From Magnetococcus sp. PR-3 (GTDB lineage Bacteria; Pseudomonadota; Magnetococcia; Magnetococcales; Magnetococcaceae): 64,000 bases of DNA. Made by a program: the position numbers and the translations under genes. Shown piece after piece: positions 53,844 to 61,314 of the stretch. The notes below the pieces were generated by a model. It was not told the origin of the DNA, did not search any database, and saw only the letters and a program-made list of their open reading frames with translations. The stretch lies in contig NZ_JBAHUQ010000003.1 in NCBI RefSeq assembly GCF_036689865.1, forward strand, positions 1 to 64,000, given 5' to 3'. Every line of letters starts with the position of its first letter. The stretch's first letter is position 1.

Positions 53844-56800
53844 ATGGCTTTTGTCCACACCGCCTGGAAACAGATTCGTCAGTTCAAGTGGAGTAGCTAT
53901 CTTCTGCTATTCCTGCTGATACTTGTGGCCATTGGTACGGTGTTTACTTTTCAATTACGTCAAAGCCAACATCAGTTTGATCTGAACCAGATCCAAAAAT
54001 CTGCCGCCCTCTTAAAACAGGCACGGGATCGGTTAAGTGTCGACCTTAAAGATGTACAGAGTGACCTCATGTTTCTGGCCAGCCATCCGCTCATCCAGCG
54101 GATGGATACCACCCCAACACCAGAAGCATCCCATATTCAGGCACTAACCCAACATTTTTTGGCCATGAGCCAATTAAAAGGGCGTTATGACCAGATCCGT
54201 TTGATCAACCTGCATGGGGATGAAGTTATCCGTATTAATTACGGTTATGGGGATCCTGTGGCGGTAACAAAGAACACCTTACAATCCAAAAAACACCGCT
54301 ATTATTTTACTGAATCCATCGCCCTTAATGCCGGTCAGATCTTTATCTCACCCTTGGATCTAAATATTGAACATAAACAGGTTGAGGTGCCGTTTAAACC
54401 GATGCTTCGTCTGGCAACACCCATTTTTAACCGCCAGGGTGACAAGCTTGGGGTGATCATACTTAACTATCTGGGCAAACATAGTTTAGATGCCCTACGT
54501 AACCTGACAACCGATTATCGGGGTCACCTGCTCATGTTAAATGAACAGGGCTACTATCTATTGGGATTTCGCCGGGAGCAGGAGTGGGCTTTTATGTTCT
54601 CAGAGCATAATGGCGATAATTTTGCGTGGCACAACCCCCGCAGCTGGCACATTATTCAAACCCATGAACGCAACTTTGTGGAACGACCTGAGGGACATTA
54701 TGAGTTTACCACACTCTCTTTACCCAAAATGGTGGGCAACCAACAAGGGGTCTGCCAAAGTTGCCGCTGGAAGCTCATTGCCTACTCCCCCAACCATCTG
54801 CGTGATGAACATACCATGCGTATGTTTAAACGTTTATTACCCTTTTATGCCATCACCACCACCCTCGCAGCTCTACTCTTGTTGCTGCTGCTACTCAACC
54901 GACAAAAACGCGCCCGTTGGCAACAAGAGGCTGAATCCCTAAACCGAGCCATTCGAGCAGAGCGTGATCTCTTTATTGGAGGCCCTTGTGTCATTTTTAA
55001 ATGGCGCAACAGCTATGGCTGGCCGGTGGAATATGTCTCAGAAAACCTGACGGAAGTTCTTGGCTACCACACCAAACATTTCCTACAGGGTGAGTCCAGC
55101 TATACCGGCATTGTGGTACCAGAATATCTAAGCCGGGTTACCCGTGAGATTAAACAAGCCACCCAACAAAAACGGGATTGGTTTGAGCATGAACCCTATG
55201 AAGTGGTCAATGCTCAAGGCAAGCGCCGCTGGATCCGGGATATCACAACCCTGTTACGTAACGGCACGGGTGACATTACCCATTATTATGGCTACATCAT
55301 TGATATTACAGATCAAAAACTAGCTGAACAAAAGCTGGAACAAGCCCATCAGGATATACAAACCGTGATCGATACATTGGCCGATGCCACCATGGTGGTC
55401 AATGTGGATGATTACCGGGTCACCATGCTCAATCAAGCCGCCCAAAAGCTCTATAGCCGCCAGGGTCAGGTTGCCATTGGTGAGGTAACATGCCACGAAT
55501 TAACCCACCGTGTTAAGTACCCCTGTGATGGTATAAATGACCCTTGTACGCTACAGGCGGTTATTGAACAGCGAAAAACCGTACGTTTAGTGCACAACCA
55601 TCAAGATACCGCCGGGCGACCTTTTTTTGTGGAGATCACCGCCAGTCCCATTTTTAATGCAGCCGGTGACGTCATACAGATTGTCGAATCCCAAAGGGAT
55701 ATCACCCAACGCATGGCCTTGGAACAGGCCCTGCGGGAGGCCAAACGTAGTGCGGAAGATGCCAGCCGTGCCAAAAGTGCCTTTTTGGCAACCATGAGCC
55801 ATGATATTCGTACCCCAATGAATGCGGTATTGGGTATGGCTGAGCTACTTCTAGAGAGTGATCTGGATACCGAACAACACTATCACGTCAAAACCATTAA
55901 CCGAGCCGGTGAGGCGTTGTTGGCTCTGATCAATGATGTGCTGGATCTATCCAAAATTGAAGCTGGAGAGATGAGCCTGGAACAGATCTCTTTTGATCTG
56001 CACAGATTGATCCAAGGGACTTTGGATATTTTACGTATTAAGGCTGAGGAGAAAAACCTTACCCTAACCTGCGATATTTCATCGGAAGTCCCCCAATATG
56101 TTGAAGGTGACCCAGAACGCATACGCCAAGTCTTACTCAATCTCCTAGGTAATGCCTTAAAGTTCACCCAACAAGGCTCGATCATCGTCACACTTAGTAC
56201 GTTACCAGATGGTCGTATTCGATTTGAGGTGGTAGATAGCGGTATTGGTATTGCTGAAGATAAACTGGTCACCATCTTCCAACCTTTCTCTCAGGCTGAA
56301 GCGGCCACGGCACGTAAGTTTGGGGGTACAGGTCTTGGTCTCTCCATTTGCCAACGTTTGGTGGACGCCATGCATGGTGAGATCAGTGTGGAGAGTGAAC
56401 CTGAAAAGGGCAGTACCTTCTACTTTATTCTCCCTTTGAATCTGGCCCAAAAACCACAACATCACGCCCATGGCCAAGCACAGATTTCACAACACGATCA
56501 AACCGTGCTGCCCATGCATATACTGGTGGTGGATGATGCCGCGGATAATCGCCGATTACTGCGGGCATTCTTAAAGAAAACGCCCCATCAACTCAAAGAA
56601 GCCACTGGGGGGGATAAAGCTTTACAGATGGTCAAAGATCAACACTTTGACCTGGTACTGATGGATGTGCAGATGCCTGGCAGTATGGATGGTTATGAGA
56701 CCACAGAGGCGATTCGTCAGTGGGAACAGGAACAGAAGCTGGCTTGCTTACCGGTCATTATATTAACCGCACATGCCATGCGTGAGGATATTGAGCGAAG

Positions 56801-56894
56801 TAAACAAGCTGGCAGCCAAATGCACCTGACCAAGCCGATTCGTAAAATACAGCTGTTGGAAGCGATACAGCAGTTTCAACCAAGAGAAGCATAA
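53844..56894 (+). CDS. Cache-PAS-PAS hybrid sensor kinase
   Basis: The 1016-residue membrane protein has a helix (about 18-38), a periplasmic double-Cache-type sensor (about 40-330) with a CQSC pair (304-307), and a second helix (about 333-352). PAS domains follow at about 375-490 and 500-622, then HisKA with His653 (MSHDIRTP; Asp replaces the usual Glu), HATPase_c (about 752-865; GGTGLGLSIC) and a receiver with Asp941 (LMDVQMPG). The second PAS holds a cysteine cluster (Cys550, Cys561, Cys568) in the pattern CHEL...PCDG...PC, seen in PAS domains of anaerobe sensors and possibly a metal or redox site. It follows the PhnD-PAS gene by 11 bases. Confidence 0.93.
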   Translation: MAFVHTAWKQIRQFKWSSYLLLFLLILVAIGTVFTFQLRQSQHQFDLNQIQKSAALLKQARDRLSVDLKDVQSDLMFLASHPLIQRMDTTPTPEASHIQALTQHFLAMSQLKGRYDQIRLINLHGDEVIRINYGYGDPVAVTKNTLQSKKHRYYFTESIALNAGQIFISPLDLNIEHKQVEVPFKPMLRLATPIFNRQGDKLGVIILNYLGKHSLDALRNLTTDYRGHLLMLNEQGYYLLGFRREQEWAFMFSEHNGDNFAWHNPRSWHIIQTHERNFVERPEGHYEFTTLSLPKMVGNQQGVCQSCRWKLIAYSPNHLRDEHTMRMFKRLLPFYAITTTLAALLLLLLLLNRQKRARWQQEAESLNRAIRAERDLFIGGPCVIFKWRNSYGWPVEYVSENLTEVLGYHTKHFLQGESSYTGIVVPEYLSRVTREIKQATQQKRDWFEHEPYEVVNAQGKRRWIRDITTLLRNGTGDITHYYGYIIDITDQKLAEQKLEQAHQDIQTVIDTLADATMVVNVDDYRVTMLNQAAQKLYSRQGQVAIGEVTCHELTHRVKYPCDGINDPCTLQAVIEQRKTVRLVHNHQDTAGRPFFVEITASPIFNAAGDVIQIVESQRDITQRMALEQALREAKRSAEDASRAKSAFLATMSHDIRTPMNAVLGMAELLLESDLDTEQHYHVKTINRAGEALLALINDVLDLSKIEAGEMSLEQISFDLHRLIQGTLDILRIKAEEKNLTLTCDISSEVPQYVEGDPERIRQVLLNLLGNALKFTQQGSIIVTLSTLPDGRIRFEVVDSGIGIAEDKLVTIFQPFSQAEAATARKFGGTGLGLSICQRLVDAMHGEISVESEPEKGSTFYFILPLNLAQKPQHHAHGQAQISQHDQTVLPMHILVVDDAADNRRLLRAFLKKTPHQLKEATGGDKALQMVKDQHFDLVLMDVQMPGSMDGYETTEAIRQWEQEQKLACLPVIILTAHAMREDIERSKQAGSQMHLTKPIRKIQLLEAIQQFQPREA

Positions 56895-56977
56895 AGATGG
56901 GCAGCGATAGCGATGCCCCCCTCTACCCGATCCGTATTCATAAATACCTATAACGGCAAAACCCCTGAAGTATAGCC

Positions 56978-57169
56978 TTATGGCTCCTCAACCTTCTTTT
57001 GTTGGGCTTGTGTCAGCTCGGTATAACAGGTCTGGCACCCTTTACACTCATAGTAAGGACGATGATTTCTAAACCCAGCTGGGGTATTACGCCATCCACA
57101 ATAGGGGCATGGCCGAATATCGGCACCTTGGTGTTCTAATTCAAAATCCATGGGGTCCATGGGATCCAT
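56978..57169 (-). CDS. Small zinc-ribbon protein
   Basis: The 63-residue product has a four-cysteine zinc ribbon: CPYC (Cys21, Cys24) and CKGC (Cys42, Cys45), with Cys48 close by. The N-terminus repeats MDPMDPMD, giving three in-frame ATG starts; the first has the best upstream GAAAGAG. It is a typical small nucleic-acid or protein-binding ribbon, function unknown. Confidence 0.65.
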   Translation of the reverse strand: MDPMDPMDFELEHQGADIRPCPYCGWRNTPAGFRNHRPYYECKGCQTCYTELTQAQQKKVEEP

Positions 57170-57380
57170 AGGTACTCTTTCTTTGCGTATGGTGAGTTCA
57201 TGACCCTTTCAGTTTGCCCAATTATCACAAAAAATACCATCTTGCTGATTTTTCTACGCTCCATACGACCCCTATAAACTACACAGCATTCCCTGTATTG
57301 ACACTTCTCAAGGTTTTGTCATAATGGTGTATAACGATTTATGTATATCTTTAAGACATCGTGTGTAGGGGGGCCCTCCG

Positions 57381-57749
57381 ATGTACAACTTCAAGTTGGC
57401 CAATTTTCTTTTGCGCCACACCTTAATCGGCTTTGCTTTATCAGCAACCACCGTTGCGGCCATGATCTATTGGAACTTTAACCAAATGGGGACGCTTATT
57501 TTAGGTTCAAGCTCGCCTATTTTGATCATTGCCGTGCTTACCTTCTTCATGGGCCTGACCTTGGCCAGCGCACAAATGGGTATGGCTGTTATGTTGCTGG
57601 CCGAACCGGAAGATAAAGGCAGTCGGGGTAAATTTATTGGTTTGGTTCTTTCATGGCTCTCTCCGCCACGGCAGATGCAACCTATACCGATACCCGTTAA
57701 AAGCAAACACCATCCACATCGGGGTCGACACAAACCCAGTTCATGGTAA
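57381..57749 (+). CDS. Small two-span membrane protein, unknown function
   Basis: The 122-residue protein has two hydrophobic segments (about 12-32 and 43-73) and a basic, Pro/His-rich cytoplasmic-type tail (KSKHHPHRGRHKP). The family is not recognised. A GGGGGGCCCTCCG stretch precedes the ATG, and a perfect terminator follows the stop directly, supporting a real monocistronic gene. Confidence 0.6.
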   Translation: MYNFKLANFLLRHTLIGFALSATTVAAMIYWNFNQMGTLILGSSSPILIIAVLTFFMGLTLASAQMGMAVMLLAEPEDKGSRGKFIGLVLSWLSPPRQMQPIPIPVKSKHHPHRGRHKPSSW

Positions 57750-57751
57750 AC

Positions 57752-57787
57752 AAAAACCCCCTATCCAATTGGATAGGGGGTTTTTTT
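57752..57787. terminator. Bidirectional terminator after the two-span protein gene
   Basis: An 11-bp perfect stem of CCCCCTATCC type around AATT, with A5 before and T7 after. It sits between the two-span protein gene and the convergent hemerythrin MCP gene. Confidence 0.9.
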
Positions 57788-57825
57788 ATCTTCCAACGCA
57801 GACCAACCATGTATCTAGAGCAGGC

Positions 57826-60800
57826 CTAGACAATACCTTGCTTTTTAAAGTGGCCACAGTAGCTTTGATCCGAATGTAGGATATGCTCCAAAAACTCACC
57901 TTTAAGGAACGTTAAGAGCTCTGTAGTCATGGCCACACCTTCTGTATCCAGACGCTGATGGTAGTTTTGTACTTTGGTTTCCAGCTTACCATGGGCAACT
58001 TTATGGGCTTCCACCCCTTCATATCCACTCTCGGCCATCATGCTCTCCTCACGACGGAAGTGGAAAACCGTGTAGTCCACCAACGCCCTGAGTACCCGCG
58101 CCAAAGCGACATGAGATTGTCCCATTTCATGAGCAGAAGCCAGACGATTGATATAGTTGATTAAACGGTGGTGGTCTTGATCCAAAATTTGTACACCCAC
58201 ACTCATTTGTGGTTTCCACACCACCGCAACCTGCTCATCATTGGCCTCTTCACCCACATAGATGGTATCCAGCTTTTCAAAGAGGTTAATACGGTAGGCG
58301 TTAAAGTCACCAAACAGTTTATTGGCTGTTGCCAAATCCCCTGCGTTGCTGGCAGTCACCACCTCTTTGGCCAAGTTGTGAATCCGTTCATGAACCGAAA
58401 CCGCCTCCTGCCATATGGACAATTGACCAAACTGCGACTGCCCCTCTTGGTCCATCCACTGCCCTAATTCACAGCTATGAGCATCGGTCACCTCATGGGC
58501 TTCCATCGTGGCACGATTCATAATGACGTGGCTCAAACGGGTAAGCCAGTTTAGGTGGGCCTTTTTAACCGACTCCACATCAAAGGGTGGTTCACCCCAG
58601 TTTAGGGAGATCATGGTGGTGTTCAGATTCTCCGTACTGTTGCCAACCATATCCACCAAGGTACCAAATTGGGCCACAGAGGCTTCCATATAACGGGAGA
58701 GATCTTTGACCTCACCCATATTCTGTTCAACCTGATGCACCACCTCAGTGACCTCTTCTGCAACCTGGAACAGCGCAGTGATCTGTTCCTTGGCCTGTTC
58801 ACTGGCCGCAGAGACTTCATGAGTTGCATGGGCGGATGCCGATGCCGATGAGGCAATACGCTCCACCCCGCCTGCCGCCATACCGGCTGATTGGGCCACT
58901 TCACTGGCGGCACTGGCCAACTCCTCAGCCATGCCAGCTGTGGTGCGAGAGGAGTCCGTCACCTGCTCGACAGATTGGTTGATCTCCGTAATGGCATGGG
59001 TTTGCAGCTCAACAGCCTCTGCAATTTCAAGATTGGCATGGTTAATATTTTGCACAATCTGCTCAACAGCACCGGTTGCATCATGCACCGCGCGGGTCTG
59101 TTGCTGAATGGCGTCTACCTGTTCAGCAATGCTTTGGGTTGCTTCAGAAGTTTGTGTGGCCAGTTCTTTCACTTCATTCGCCACCACGGCAAACCCTTTA
59201 CCCGCTTCCCCCGCACCAGCGGCTTCAATAGAAGCGTTCAAAGCCAGCATGTTGGTCTGCTCGGCAATGGAGTTGATCAGATCAACCACCTTACCGATCT
59301 CCTGGGTATAACCGGACAGTTGCGTAATGGCACCGCGGGCTTCATCGGTTTGTAAACTGGCTCGATCGGACTCATTACGGGCCTGTTGGCAACGCTTGGC
59401 CACACCACCCAACGCGTGGCGCATCTCGTCGACTGAATCACTCACGCTGCCCATGGAGTCACTAACTTGCTCAATGTTATGTTGCATACCCACAACATTC
59501 ATCGACATCTGCTCAGCTGCAGCTGCCATGGTAGTCACATTCCCAGAGACTGATTCCGCATCCCCCGCCACACCATCCATACTTTGAGCCAAATCACCCG
59601 ACTGCATTAAAATGCTATCCATATGGGTATTGGTCTGTTCCACCGCATCTTTAATCTGTGTCACAACCTCAACCTGACGCTGGGTTTCAGCATCGGTCTG
59701 ACGGGCTTTATCGCGGATGGCATGGGCATCTTCAGTCAGTACATATTTAACCTCTCCCAATTGACGAACGGCAGCGGTTAAACTATCTGCTTGCAAAGAG
59801 ACCCGACGTAAGGTCAACGATAAGGTGTGAACCATGGCGTTGAAATTGGTTGAAATACTATCCAACTCATCAGGTTTGGATGGAATATCCAGACGACGGG
59901 TGACATCTCCACCGGTAATACCGCCAATCTGTCTACCAATATAGCCAATACGTCGAATAAAGCGGCCAACCAACAACGCATAAGCCAGACCCGCAACCAC
60001 CATCATGGCAATAATGGTGACCAACAGGTAGGTGATCATGGCTTGCTGATTGTTTTCAACTTTGGCGATATCTAACTGATAGACCACCACACCCACTGAT
60101 TTACCGGAGAAATCTTTAATCGGATGATATGCCAGCGTGTAATGATCATAACGCCGCTGTTGGTTACCCTGCATACCAGCCAGTAGCGCATCGGGCTCAA
60201 CCAAAGCGGGTAAAAAACCTTTGGTTGATCCTGTGTAAACAAATTGGCCAGCCTTTTTAGGGTTGGATTTCTTAAGCTTTTTTGCAATATCCAAATAGCT
60301 GTCATGCAACAGTACACCCAGCTCTTCTACCGCTAACACCTTCGACTTTTTAATCAACTCTGACATCGGTAAGAGCGTTTCAAGTGAACCAACCTGGTTA
60401 CCTTGATCATCAAAAATCGGTGCCAAACCACGAAGCACAAATCCACCACGACCGATCTCAATACCCTCAACCGGTTTACCTTGTGCATTTACCTGACGCA
60501 CAGTATTGCGAAAACCAGACAAATCATCCCCACCAGTACCATTCCAGATACGTAGGAAAGAGCGCACAGGGGGTAGATGAAAATGTACCCGAAACCGCTT
60601 CATACCCGTAATCTGTTCAACCGTTTTTTTAATGGGTGCCATATGCTTGGCCAGTAACGAACGAGCAGCAGCCTCATCGGTTTTTTGCAGGGTATAGGCC
60701 TCTTTTACTTGAGGCAGATTGGCAATGATGGCCGAGGCCAACAGCGCTGTACGGCTCATACGCGCCATATTTTGATCAATGGATACAACCTTGGTGGCAA

Positions 60801-60924
60801 TCTGTTCTTCAAGCAGAATACGGGTATTGTCCTCTAACGCCCCACGGGAGACCTGTAAAACCACCACTGCAGTCACAACCAATAGCAGCAAAACTGGAAC
60901 AATCAGTTTAGCTTTAAGATTCAT
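57826..60924 (-). CDS. Chemoreceptor with CZB and hemerythrin domains
   Basis: The ATG at 60924 follows GGGGAGA and gives 1032 residues. A membrane helix (about 7-27), a dCache-type periplasmic sensor (about 30-295), a second helix (about 297-320), HAMP, and an MCP domain with tip [20 protein letters not shown] (about 558-577) are followed by two extra C-terminal domains. The first is a CZB zinc-binding domain: His790, Cys818 in CELGQWM, His845, His849. The second is a bacteriohemerythrin: His918/919, His955, Glu959, His974, His978, His1014, Asp1019, the seven ligands of an oxygen-binding di-iron site. It should report periplasmic ligand, cytosolic zinc or hypochlorite-like stress, and oxygen to the flagellar motor. 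Confidence 0.94.
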   Translation of the reverse strand: MNLKAKLIVPVLLLLVVTAVVVLQVSRGALEDNTRILLEEQIATKVVSIDQNMARMSRTALLASAIIANLPQVKEAYTLQKTDEAAARSLLAKHMAPIKKTVEQITGMKRFRVHFHLPPVRSFLRIWNGTGGDDLSGFRNTVRQVNAQGKPVEGIEIGRGGFVLRGLAPIFDDQGNQVGSLETLLPMSELIKKSKVLAVEELGVLLHDSYLDIAKKLKKSNPKKAGQFVYTGSTKGFLPALVEPDALLAGMQGNQQRRYDHYTLAYHPIKDFSGKSVGVVVYQLDIAKVENNQQAMITYLLVTIIAMMVVAGLAYALLVGRFIRRIGYIGRQIGGITGGDVTRRLDIPSKPDELDSISTNFNAMVHTLSLTLRRVSLQADSLTAAVRQLGEVKYVLTEDAHAIRDKARQTDAETQRQVEVVTQIKDAVEQTNTHMDSILMQSGDLAQSMDGVAGDAESVSGNVTTMAAAAEQMSMNVVGMQHNIEQVSDSMGSVSDSVDEMRHALGGVAKRCQQARNESDRASLQTDEARGAITQLSGYTQEIGKVVDLINSIAEQTNMLALNASIEAAGAGEAGKGFAVVANEVKELATQTSEATQSIAEQVDAIQQQTRAVHDATGAVEQIVQNINHANLEIAEAVELQTHAITEINQSVEQVTDSSRTTAGMAEELASAASEVAQSAGMAAGGVERIASSASASAHATHEVSAASEQAKEQITALFQVAEEVTEVVHQVEQNMGEVKDLSRYMEASVAQFGTLVDMVGNSTENLNTTMISLNWGEPPFDVESVKKAHLNWLTRLSHVIMNRATMEAHEVTDAHSCELGQWMDQEGQSQFGQLSIWQEAVSVHERIHNLAKEVVTASNAGDLATANKLFGDFNAYRINLFEKLDTIYVGEEANDEQVAVVWKPQMSVGVQILDQDHHRLINYINRLASAHEMGQSHVALARVLRALVDYTVFHFRREESMMAESGYEGVEAHKVAHGKLETKVQNYHQRLDTEGVAMTTELLTFLKGEFLEHILHSDQSYCGHFKKQGIV

Positions 60925-61314
60925 CACATTCTCCCCAAGGTGAGCAGACTGCCCAATACCCATCGCCCATGTAACTGATACGTCATGAAAAAATCATAAA
61001 GAAAGATCAATGATTAATGGTTTTGATCTATAATAAAGCCATTGAATCACTATGGCCAAGCATACCTTGCAAAACCATTATTAACAATGAAAATACAATC
61101 TGTTAGCTTAACATAAGGCAATAAACAGAATATGACATCTTGTCATGCATAGCGTGTAATTTCTACAAAATAAGATGGTATTTTCGGCACTTAGCCCTAT
61201 TTTTTTCGAAAAAAACATCAACTTCTGTATGGGGATTTTCACACAAGCTGGAAAGATTAAGATGACTTTTGCAGGGCGTGGCGTGCGTGTAGATCGGTGG
61301 AAGGTGGATGATCT
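60925..61314. other. Intergenic region between MCP and GGDEF-EAL genes
   Basis: About 390 AT-rich bases upstream of the hemerythrin MCP (both genes on the minus strand). No gene, RNA gene or strong hairpin is visible. It should contain the MCP promoter. GATGATCTTTA occurs twice, at about 61308 and 61327, across the end of the EAL gene. Confidence 0.4.
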
